From CAZQFV01 sp964592645 (GTDB taxonomy: Bacteria > Chloroflexota > Chloroflexia > DTKN01): a stretch of DNA of 64,000 bases. The notes beneath the pieces are model-generated. The model saw only the letters and a list, made by a program, of their open reading frames with translations. It was not told the origin of the DNA and did not search any database. Where the stretch lies: positions 124,001 to 188,000 of the forward strand of contig CAZQFV010000004.1 of the NCBI GenBank assembly GCA_964592645.1. Reading direction: 5' to 3'. Shown one piece after another: positions 7,826 through 14,384 of the stretch; the stretch's first letter is position 1; the number at the start of each line of letters is the position of its first letter. The translations under genes and the position numbers were made by a program.

Positions 7826-9328
7826 TCACGACCGATCGTCCGGCTCGAATACCCGCTTGTAGAGGTCGCGGCCGTAGCTTGTCCCCAGGGGCTCGCCCTC
7901 GAGCAGCCGAAAGGTGCGTTTGCCGCCGCTCTGCCTCTCCGCCCGCAGGAACATGGCGCCGGCCGTTCGCTCGTCGTGGATGCGACGTGCGAACTCGTAC
8001 AGGTGGGTCACGAAAAAGACCTTGACCCGGTTGGACAACAGGGCGCGCACGATCTGCCGGGCGATCTCCGAGCCTTCGCGCTCGTTGGTGGCGGCGAACG
8101 ACTCGTTGAACAGGATCATGCTGCCCGGGGCGATGTGGTCGACGATGGCGCTCATGCGCTCCAGCTCCTCGTCGAGCTTCCCGCTGCGCATGGAGGGGTC
8201 TTCCTCGCGCTTGAAATGGGTGAACAGCCCGCTACCGACATCGGCGGAGAAGGACTCGGCCGGCACAAACATCCCGCACCGCATCAGCAACTGCGCCAGG
8301 CCGATGCTGCGCAGGAACGTGGATTTGCCGCCCTGGTTGGCGCCGGTGATGATAAAGACCTCCCGCCCGTCACCGCGCATGTCGTTGCCCACGACCTTTT
8401 TCCCCATCGTCAGGGCCAGGCAGGCATCGTACAGCTCCACGAACGAATGCCGCCGTTCGCCCGTCGCCAGCGGCACGGGGAAGCAGATGGGCTCGCCCAA
8501 CTCGGTCAGCCGCTCGTAGAGATTCAGGCAGCCGACATAGAAAGCCAGCTCCAGGCGCAGCATGTTGAGGAAGCTGTCGATGTGGTCTGCCGACTGGGCC
8601 ACGGCATTGGCCACCAGGTTGACCCCCCGATCCTGCAGCTCGCCCAGCGCCCGGCCCCCGTACTCGTCGCGGGGCGAGATGCTGAAGGAGTAGGACGGTG
8701 TCCTGGACAAGACATCCTTCACCCAGGGCTGCCGTCTCCCGTGCGGCCTGCGCAGCACATAGTCGGTGCCCTCATTCCCGCGCCCCAGCCTCGCGCTGAG
8801 CAGGACGCCCCGGCGGAAGCGCAGCGCCTCGAGATGCGCCTCCACTTCCCGGAAATAGGCGTCGTCCAGCTCCTGCGCAATCATGGCAAAGAACCGCCCA
8901 AAGCCCTCCGACTCGAACTTTGGAGCGTGCTCGTCGGCGATCCGTCGCAGCCTCCGCAGCATCTCCACCAGCATCGCCAACATCTCGATCGCCCCACGCA
9001 GGATGCCGGTGGGATTGTTGCTGAAGATGCCCAGCCAGTTGCGCTGCTTGTTCTGCATCGCCTCGATCGGGATCTGGTAGATCTCCCGGATCACGGCGCC
9101 GTTCCGCAGGCAGTCCCGAAGGATGTCCTGGCGGTAGCGGATCGTCTCCACGTCGTCCAGGCCGGCCAGCACGGCCTGCCGGGCCACGGTGAACAGAAAG
9201 CGATCCTCGCGGGCCATCGCCGCGAACAGCGTGTTCAGCTCCAGGTCCTGCGTCAGCGCCCGCTCGTTCCACGGCAGCTTCTGCTCTGGGTCGAAATCCC
9301 GGTCGCGGTGCATCAGGAAAACTTTCAT
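7826..9328 (-). CDS. MutS-like ATPase B
   Basis: 500 residues. The C-terminal half is a MutS domain V ATPase: P-loop GANQGGKST (329-337), a THFKREED-GKL-EEL motif (370-390), a Walker B-like MILFNE (404-409) with Asn408 where MutS has Asp, then SFAATN in place of GRGTS, and FFVTHLYEF. The N-terminal half is helical, like the MutS core and lever. There is no mismatch-recognition domain I with its Phe-x-Glu, and no Smr nuclease as in MutS2. Its ATG overlaps the stop of MutS-like A (ATGA), so the two should be made in equal amounts and may heterodimerise. Role unknown; DNA-structure recognition is inferred from the fold. Confidence 0.85.
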   Translation of the reverse strand: MKVFLMHRDRDFDPEQKLPWNERALTQDLELNTLFAAMAREDRFLFTVARQAVLAGLDDVETIRYRQDILRDCLRNGAVIREIYQIPIEAMQNKQRNWLGIFSNNPTGILRGAIEMLAMLVEMLRRLRRIADEHAPKFESEGFGRFFAMIAQELDDAYFREVEAHLEALRFRRGVLLSARLGRGNEGTDYVLRRPHGRRQPWVKDVLSRTPSYSFSISPRDEYGGRALGELQDRGVNLVANAVAQSADHIDSFLNMLRLELAFYVGCLNLYERLTELGEPICFPVPLATGERRHSFVELYDACLALTMGKKVVGNDMRGDGREVFIITGANQGGKSTFLRSIGLAQLLMRCGMFVPAESFSADVGSGLFTHFKREEDPSMRSGKLDEELERMSAIVDHIAPGSMILFNESFAATNEREGSEIARQIVRALLSNRVKVFFVTHLYEFARRIHDERTAGAMFLRAERQSGGKRTFRLLEGEPLGTSYGRDLYKRVFEPDDRS

Positions 9329-10857
9329 CGCCGGATGCGCTCCTGGATGCGCCCGTAGGTCACGCCATGTTTTTCGGCAATAGAAAGGGCATAGGCCAGC
9401 CCGTCCGCCGGTTGGCGCACGATCTTGAAGGTGCGCTGCGCCGGGTTGTCGGGCACAACGGTGCTGACCATGCTGACCGTCTGTTCGCCGAACGATGCCA
9501 GTTCGTCCACAAAGGTCACCCAGACGGCAAGCAGGTCCAACTCCACGATCCGCTCCATGATCCGGGCGCTCAGGAAGACGGCGTCCTGCAGCGTCGTGGA
9601 GGAAAAGATCTCGTTCATGATGAGGATGCTCTGGGCGGTGGCCTGCGAGAGGGCAGCCTGGATGCGCACCAGGTCGTCCTGCAGCTTGCCGCGCAGGCTC
9701 TTGATGTCCTCCTCTTTTTCGAAATGGGTCAGGAGCCGGTCGTACAACAGGAGGCGGGCCTCTCCCCCGGGCACGGGGCACCCCATGCGGGCCAGGTAGT
9801 GCAGTTGGCCAAAGGTGCGGGCAAAGGTGGTTTTGCCGCCCTGGTTCGGGCCGGAGACGACAAAGACGCGCTCCGGGCCTTGCAGGTAGAAATCGTTGAC
9901 CACCACGGGCTCCCCCCGGGGGATCAGCTTGTCGGCCAGGGCGATGTCGAAACAGCCGCGGGCATAGATCTCCTTGCTCGGGGTGACCTGCGGGTAGCAG
10001 AAGGCCAGCCCAGCCTGCCGGAACTTGGCGATGAACTGCAGATAGGCCACATAGAACTGGATCTCGCGGTCAAAGGCCAGGATGGTCTCGTCCGGGAAGC
10101 GGCTGTAGCGCGCGCAGAAATCGTCCAGGCGGGCGAAGAGGTCGGGGTACAGCCGGGCGACGCAATCCAGGATCTGCGCCTCCACGTGGTTCATGCCCGC
10201 TCCCTTGTAGAGCGCGACCCGGTAGTCCTTCACCTTGCCCTGCTGGAACTTGGCAAAGGTCCGCTCCACCTCGGCGCTGTAGTCCGGCTCCTCCTCGTAC
10301 CGGCGCACCCGGACGGTGTTGCCCTTGATCGTCACGCAGTAGGTTACGGCGGACAGGTCGGCCTGCAGTTGGTGGGCCTCGGCAGAGAGCGCCGCGAAAG
10401 CGGGCGCGCCGACATAGGCCGCCAGGTAATCGCGGAAAGCCGCCAGGCCGCGCGACTTTAGAGCGGCGCGGCCCAACGCCTGGAGCAGGCCGGCCACCGC
10501 CTCGCAGTAGGCCTCCGCCGCCGCCAGGAACCAGCCCGCCCGGTGATACCGAAAGTCCAGCTTTTCCACCAGGGCCAGATAACGGCGCACGACGGCCATC
10601 TGCTCCGCGAACGCGCCGATGTCCCCCAGCAGCGCCTCATCCTCCAGGTCTTGCATGACCTCCTGGCGATAGAGGATCGCGTCGCCCGTATGCGGCGGGG
10701 TATAGAAGAACGGCTTCAGGTTGTACTCCTGCTTGCCGGCCGTGATGGCCTCGACCACCTGGTCCAGGTTCAGATCGGGGAAAAAGGCCGGCGCCTCCAA
10801 CGTTTCCTCCGGGAGACGATCTTCCGCCCGGTCGAACAGGATGCTTTGAAAAGGCAT
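9325..10857 (-). CDS. MutS-like ATPase A
   Basis: 510 residues, paralogous to B. P-loop GPNQGGKTT (336-344), LTHFEKEED-RGKL-DDL (376-395), Walker B-like ILIMNE (411-416) with Asn415 in place of Asp, and FSSTTLQDA. The end reads IAEKHGVTYGRIQERI, comparable to the YGRDLYKRVF end of B. The N-terminal region carries ILYRQEVMQDLED, like YRQDILRDCL in B. It lacks mismatch-recognition and clamp nuclease domains. An AGGAGGTG site precedes the start. It is the first gene of the minus-strand train, about 240 bases downstream of a perfect consensus promoter. It is probably not a canonical mismatch-repair MutS; the domain set is half that length. Confidence 0.87.
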   Translation of the reverse strand: MPFQSILFDRAEDRLPEETLEAPAFFPDLNLDQVVEAITAGKQEYNLKPFFYTPPHTGDAILYRQEVMQDLEDEALLGDIGAFAEQMAVVRRYLALVEKLDFRYHRAGWFLAAAEAYCEAVAGLLQALGRAALKSRGLAAFRDYLAAYVGAPAFAALSAEAHQLQADLSAVTYCVTIKGNTVRVRRYEEEPDYSAEVERTFAKFQQGKVKDYRVALYKGAGMNHVEAQILDCVARLYPDLFARLDDFCARYSRFPDETILAFDREIQFYVAYLQFIAKFRQAGLAFCYPQVTPSKEIYARGCFDIALADKLIPRGEPVVVNDFYLQGPERVFVVSGPNQGGKTTFARTFGQLHYLARMGCPVPGGEARLLLYDRLLTHFEKEEDIKSLRGKLQDDLVRIQAALSQATAQSILIMNEIFSSTTLQDAVFLSARIMERIVELDLLAVWVTFVDELASFGEQTVSMVSTVVPDNPAQRTFKIVRQPADGLAYALSIAEKHGVTYGRIQERIRR

Positions 10858-10939
10858 GGCGCCCCCACCTCCTGCCGCAGCGCTGCCCGCCCGCCGGCCT
10901 GGTTCCGCGCCCTGCCGTTTCGCCCCCTATGCTGAATAA

Positions 10940-10975
10940 GCCTCTACCGAGCGATCGTCGATCGCTGGTAGAGGC
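10940..10975 (-). promoter_or_regulatory. long hairpin in the MutS-like operon leader
   Basis: GCCTCTACC at 10940-10948 pairs with GGTAGAGGC at 10967-10975. Inside it AGCGATCG (10950-10957) pairs with CGATCGCT (10959-10966). The result is a 17-pair stem with one bulged G and almost no loop. It lies in the 5' leader of the MutS-like transcript, about 85-120 bases before the first gene. It could act as an attenuator, a protein-binding site or a cruciform. There is no U-tract directly after it on the minus strand, so simple termination is unlikely. Confidence 0.6.
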
Positions 10976-11012
10976 TATCAGTCGGTGCGCGACAATGGAC
11001 AGCTACTACCCC

Positions 11013-11049
11013 CTGCATAGCTTTCTATACTACTTCCAAGCCTATGCAG
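11013..11049 (-). promoter_or_regulatory. second stem-loop in the MutS-like operon leader
   Basis: CTGCATAG (11013-11020) and CTATGCAG (11042-11049) form an 8-bp inverted repeat around a 21-nt AT-richer loop. It lies about 45-80 bases after the predicted minus-strand transcription start. Function unknown. Confidence 0.45.
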
Positions 11050-11100
11050 AGATCAATGGAACTGCCCGGCGAGCCTCATCGCTGCAACTCGTACACCCGG

Positions 11101-11129
11101 ATTATAACGATGCCAGGGGAAAATGTCAA
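11101..11129 (-). promoter_or_regulatory. perfect sigma-70-type promoter for the MutS-like train
   Basis: On the minus strand TTGACA (bases 11129-11124) is followed by exactly 17 bases and TATAAT (11106-11101). Transcription should start near 11094 and give a leader of about 237 nt before MutS-like A. Both hexamers match consensus exactly. The -35 box is separated by one base from the -35 box of the divergent promoter. Confidence 0.85.
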
Positions 11130-11130
11130 G

Positions 11131-11159
11131 TTGACACGGACTGCCAGGTCGGGTATAAT
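11131..11159 (+). promoter_or_regulatory. perfect sigma-70-type promoter for the selenium cluster
   Basis: TTGACA at 11131-11136, a 17-base spacer and TATAAT at 11154-11159. Start expected near 11166. This drives the class V aminotransferase gene through a structured leader of about 240 nt. Confidence 0.85.
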
Positions 11160-11165
11160 TCGGCG

Positions 11166-11404
11166 TAGCCGTGAAAGCTCAACGGAGATCGCCATGGTTT
11201 GGACCGCCTGGAGGAAACTGCAGCGATCGTGAGGCCGCCGCTCCGGTGCCAGTTGGCACCGCGGATGTCGGCGGCCCTTCGTAGGCCTCTGCCCTGCTCC
11301 TGCCGGCCGAGGGGGATCTCCCCCACCCCTGGGACTGTAGCCCTGCCTCCTCGGGGCCGCCGGCGGAAATGGGCCGGCGGCCCGATCTTTTCGAGGAGCG
11401 CACA
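11166..11404 (+). promoter_or_regulatory. structured 5' leader with terminator-like hairpin before the class V aminotransferase
   Basis: Three hairpins can be read. First, GGCCGCCG (11233-11240) pairs with CGGCGGCC (11269-11276) and encloses a perfect 7-bp stem CGGTGCC/GGCACCG with an AGTT loop (11244-11261). Second, GGGGG-ATCT-CCCCC at 11311-11324. Third, an 11-bp perfect stem GGGCCGCCGGC/GCCGGCGGCCC with an 8-nt loop (11354-11383), followed by GATCTTTTC. The third looks like an attenuator or an SD-masking element, since GAGGAG follows at 11393. No known riboswitch consensus was recognised. Confidence 0.55.
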
Positions 11405-12556
11405 ATGCCCTACCTGGACAACGCCGCGACTTCATGGCCCAAGGCCCCCGGGGTGGTCTTGGCCATGGTCCACTTCCTGGAAGAGGTGGGGGCCAACCCC
11501 GGCCGCTCCGGCCACCGCCGTTCGGTCGCCGCCGGCCGCCTGGTCTACCGAACCCGCGAGGCGCTGGCCCACCTCCTGGGCCTGGACGATCCCCTGCGGA
11601 TCGTCCTCACCCAGAACGTCACCTATGCCCTCAACCTGGCCCTGCGCGGCCTGCTGCGCCCCGGCGACCATGTCGTCACCAGCGGCATGGAGCACAACGC
11701 CGTCATGCGGCCGCTGCGGGCCCTGGAGGAGGAGGGGGTGGCCCTCACCATGGTGCCATGCTCCCGGGAAGGCCTCCTGGACCCCCAGGAGGTGCGCCGC
11801 GCCCTGCGCCCTGCCACCGCGCTGATCGTGCTCAACCACGCCTCCAACGTCTGCGGCACGATCCTGCCCGTGGCCGAGGTCGGGCAGATCGCCCGCCAGG
11901 CCGGCCTGCTCTACCTCGTGGACGCCGCCCAGACGGCCGGCGTCCTGCCCATCGCCATGGAGGAGATGGGCATCGACTTGCTGGCCTTCACCGGGCACAA
12001 GGGGCTCCTGGGACCCACCGGCACCGGCGGCCTGGCCATCGGCCCGCGCGTGCCCCTGGAGCGCTTCTCGCCCCTGGCGCGCGGCGGCACCGGCAGCCGC
12101 TCCGAGCACGAGGTCCAGCCCGATTTCCTCCCCGACAAATTCGAGAGCGGCACCCTGAACGCCGTCGGGTACGCCGGGCTACTGGCCGGCCTGGAGTACC
12201 TCCAGGAGCGGGGCATCCCCGCCATCCGCGCCCACGAGGTGGAGCTGACCCGCCGCCTGCTGGCCGGCCTGCGGTCCATCCCCGGCGTCACCGTCTACGG
12301 CCCCCAGGAGGCCGAACGACAGGTGGCCGTCGTCTCGTTCAACGTGGCCGGCCGTACCCCGGCCGACGTGGCCGAACAACTCGACGAGCGCTACGATATC
12401 GCCTGTCGGCCCGGGCTGCACTGCGCCCCCGCCGCGCACCGCACGCTGCAGACCTTTCCCACGGGCACGGTGCGTTTTGGGCTGGGGGCGTTCACAACGG
12501 CGGAAGAAGTGGAGGAGTCTGTCCGGGCGGTGGGGGAAATTGCAGGAGGGGGATAG
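11405..12556 (+). CDS. EF2568-type class V aminotransferase (cysteine desulfurase / selenocysteine lyase-like)
   Basis: 383 residues; PLP enzyme. MPYLDNAATSWPK at the start is typical of the short-N-terminus subfamily (EF2568-like). The PLP site is DAAQTAG followed by the Schiff-base Lys in FTGHKGLLGP. A Cys in CRPGLHCAP sits where cysteine desulfurases have their persulfide Cys. I take the ATG at 11405 because GAGGAG precedes it and the conserved protein begins there; an ATG at 11369 lies inside the leader hairpin. Being first in a cluster with yedE, a tusA-like gene and selD, it probably supplies or mobilises selenium (or sulfur) from Sec or Cys. Activity itself is not provable from sequence. 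Confidence 0.88.
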   Translation: MPYLDNAATSWPKAPGVVLAMVHFLEEVGANPGRSGHRRSVAAGRLVYRTREALAHLLGLDDPLRIVLTQNVTYALNLALRGLLRPGDHVVTSGMEHNAVMRPLRALEEEGVALTMVPCSREGLLDPQEVRRALRPATALIVLNHASNVCGTILPVAEVGQIARQAGLLYLVDAAQTAGVLPIAMEEMGIDLLAFTGHKGLLGPTGTGGLAIGPRVPLERFSPLARGGTGSRSEHEVQPDFLPDKFESGTLNAVGYAGLLAGLEYLQERGIPAIRAHEVELTRRLLAGLRSIPGVTVYGPQEAERQVAVVSFNVAGRTPADVAEQLDERYDIACRPGLHCAPAAHRTLQTFPTGTVRFGLGAFTTAEEVEESVRAVGEIAGGG

Positions 12557-12865
12557 GGGCTGGGGGTGTTGGGTGTTAGATGTTGGATGTTGGATTGGGT
12601 GCTGGACGATGAACCCGGTTTGGACGATGCGCCAAAAGAGATGAGCCCTCGCCCGGGGGCCGGTCGGCTCCCGCGGCGATGAGGTTTGCGCGCCCCCGTG
12701 AGGCGTGGTCCCGGCGCCTGTGCCGGCCTCTGCGACGGCCGTCCCCCCAGGCCTCCGCCCCCGCTTCCGGGCGGCAGAGGCCTTTTCCTTGAGCACCCTG
12801 AAAGGGGGGATGCCTAGCGACACTTTCCGGCCGAGCGGTATCGTTTGAACAGGAGGAGGTCGAAC
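12557..12865 (+). promoter_or_regulatory. intergenic leader before yedE with terminator-like hairpin
   Basis: No gene is seen in these 309 bases. They begin with a 7-nt-periodic stretch (GGTGTTG GGTGTTA-like units, about 12568-12597). A GC-rich segment with small hairpins follows, for example CCGGC/GCCGG near 12711-12726. Then comes a terminator-like stem: AGGCCTC (12749-12755) with GAGGCCT (12777-12783), and inner CGCCC/GGGCG, followed by TTTCCTT. The ribosome site AGGAGGAGG is at 12851-12859. The hairpin may attenuate read-through into yedE. No riboswitch family was recognised. Confidence 0.5.
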
Positions 12866-14002
12866 GTGAAACGCTTCTTTTCTTCCCGCTGGGGTCCCAT
12901 CACCGCCGGGGCCGTCATCGGCATCCTGGCTCCGCTGCTCGTCTACTTTGGCAACCCCAAGAACATGGGCGTCTGCGTCGCCTGCTTCGAGCGCGACATC
13001 GCCGGCGCCCTGGGCCTGCACCGCAACCCCCTCGTGCAGCACATCCGCCCCGAGATCATCGGCTTTGTCCTGGGCGCGCTGATTGCCGCGCTCATCTTCC
13101 GCGAGTTCCGCCCCCGCGGCGGCTCCGCCCCGCTGGCCCGCTTCCTGCTGGGCATGTTCGCCATGATCGGTTCGCTGGTCTTTCTCGGCTGCCCCTGGCG
13201 GGCGCTGCTGCGGCTGGCCGGCGGCGACCTCAATGCCATCCTGGCGTTGGCCGGCCTGACCGTGGGCATCGGCGTCGGCGTCCTACTGCTGCGCAACGGC
13301 TTTACGCTGGGCAAGGCCCACCCGGCGCCGGCCGTCATGGGTTGGCTGATGCCCGCCGCCATGGTCGGGCTGCTCGCGCTGGCCATCTTCCAGCCCGTCT
13401 TTGGCGAAGGGCTGGCCATCTTCCAGAGCGAAAAGGGGCCGGGATCGCTCTACGCCCCGCTGCTCATCGCCCTCGGCATCGGGCTCCTCATCGGCTTTCT
13501 GGCCCAGCGTACCCGCTTCTGCACGATGGGCGCGGTGCGCGACGTGCTCCTGATGGGCGACACCCACCTGCTCGGCGGGGTCGGCGCGCTCCTGGTGGTG
13601 GCCTTTCTGACCAACCTGGTCCTGACCTGGGCCACCGGGACCGCCTATGTCAACTTCTCCTTCACCGGGCAGCCGGTGGCCCACAGCAACCACCTGTGGA
13701 ACTTTGGCGGGATGATGCTGGCCGGCCTGGCCTTTGCCCTGGCCGGCGGCTGCCCCGGCCGGCAGCTCTTTATGTCCGGCGAGGGCGACGGCGACGCCGC
13801 CGTCTTTGTCACCGGGATGATCGTCGGGGCCGGCTTATCCCACAATCTCAACCTGGCCGGCATCACGGACGTGGTCAAGGAAAACGTGTTGACGGTCGGC
13901 GGGCCTTCCGTCTATGGGCAGATTGCGGTCGGCGTCGGCCTGGTCTTTTGCCTGGTGCTCGGTCTCACCGCGCGCCTGCGCACCAAGGAGGTAAAGAAAT
14001 GA
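12866..14002 (+). CDS. yedE: YedE-family putative selenium transporter
   Basis: 378-residue membrane protein with about ten hydrophobic segments. It carries the hallmarks of the YeeE/YedE family: CVACFERD near helix 1, FLGCPWRALLRL, RTRFCTMGAVRDVLL and AGGCPGRQLFMSGEGDGDA, each with a conserved Cys. YeeE members import thiosulfate. The selenium-associated YedE clade co-occurs with selD and tusA-like genes as here, so selenium uptake is the likely job. Start is GTG at 12866, directly after AGGAGGAGG; a TTG at 12845 would place that site inside the gene. The stop overlaps the next gene's ATG. Confidence 0.92.
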   Translation: MKRFFSSRWGPITAGAVIGILAPLLVYFGNPKNMGVCVACFERDIAGALGLHRNPLVQHIRPEIIGFVLGALIAALIFREFRPRGGSAPLARFLLGMFAMIGSLVFLGCPWRALLRLAGGDLNAILALAGLTVGIGVGVLLLRNGFTLGKAHPAPAVMGWLMPAAMVGLLALAIFQPVFGEGLAIFQSEKGPGSLYAPLLIALGIGLLIGFLAQRTRFCTMGAVRDVLLMGDTHLLGGVGALLVVAFLTNLVLTWATGTAYVNFSFTGQPVAHSNHLWNFGGMMLAGLAFALAGGCPGRQLFMSGEGDGDAAVFVTGMIVGAGLSHNLNLAGITDVVKENVLTVGGPSVYGQIAVGVGLVFCLVLGLTARLRTKEVKK

Positions 14003-14208
14003 TCACGGTGGATGCCCGCGGGCTCTCCTGCCCGCAGCCGGCCCTGATGACACGCAACGCCGTCCGCGCCGCCAAGGGTGGCACGATCGAGGTCCTGGTG
14101 GACACCGAGACCTCCCGCGACAACTGCACCCGCGTTGCCCAGCGCGAAGGCTGGACCGTGCAGGTGGCCGAAGAAGGCGGTGGGTATCGGCTGGTCCTGA
14201 GCAAGTGA
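13999..14208 (+). CDS. TusA-family sulfur/selenium carrier protein
   Basis: 69 residues, typical TusA size. DARGLSCPQP places the conserved Cys at residue 11 within a CPxP motif, and the rest follows the beta-alpha-beta pattern (TIEVLVDT, NCTRVAQREGW). TusA proteins carry persulfide from a cysteine desulfurase to acceptors. In this neighbourhood the carrier may take selenium from YedE or the aminotransferase to SelD. It is coupled to yedE by a 4-bp overlap (AATGA), implying joint production. Confidence 0.93.
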   Translation: MITVDARGLSCPQPALMTRNAVRAAKGGTIEVLVDTETSRDNCTRVAQREGWTVQVAEEGGGYRLVLSK

Positions 14209-14217
14209 TCGATCGCC

Positions 14218-14260
14218 GGGTATCGGGTATCGGGAATTGTTTTCCCGATGCCCGATACCC
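14218..14260. repeat. 7-nt-periodic palindrome after the tusA-like gene
   Basis: The left arm (14218-14236) is built of CGGGTAT, CGGGTAT, CGGGAA units; the right arm (14241-14260) is TTTCCCGATGCCCGATACCC. They form a stem of about 19 pairs with a single mismatch and a TTGT loop. It could terminate transcription, though no T-run follows, and it belongs to the family of heptad repeats found elsewhere in the window. Confidence 0.6.
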
Positions 14261-14264
14261 ACCA

Positions 14265-14294
14265 TTGGACAAACCGGCCCCCTTGTGGGATAAT
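14265..14294 (+). promoter_or_regulatory. candidate promoter for selD
   Basis: TTGGAC at 14265-14270, an 18-base spacer and GATAAT at 14289-14294. It lies just after the palindrome, so selD can be transcribed separately from yedE. Confidence 0.6.
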
Positions 14295-14384
14295 CAAAGG
14301 CGGAGGGCGACCTGCCCTTTGACCGGGGCATGGCCGCGGTGCCCGCGCACCGCGAGAGCTGAACATGAACCACAGGAGCTACCA

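Noticed and set aside
7826..10857. Calling the MutS-like genes mutS or mutS2
   Set aside because: They lack the mismatch-recognition domain of MutS and the Smr/KOW regions of MutS2, are about half the length, and have an altered Walker B.
10929..11168. Plus-strand 79-codon frame between the divergent promoters
   Set aside because: It covers both promoters and both hairpins, has no ribosome site and no protein-like features.
12640..12780. Possible tRNA-Sec or other tRNA before yedE
   Set aside because: Hairpins exist, but no TTCGA-type T-loop, anticodon arm or CCA-end acceptor pairing could be found.
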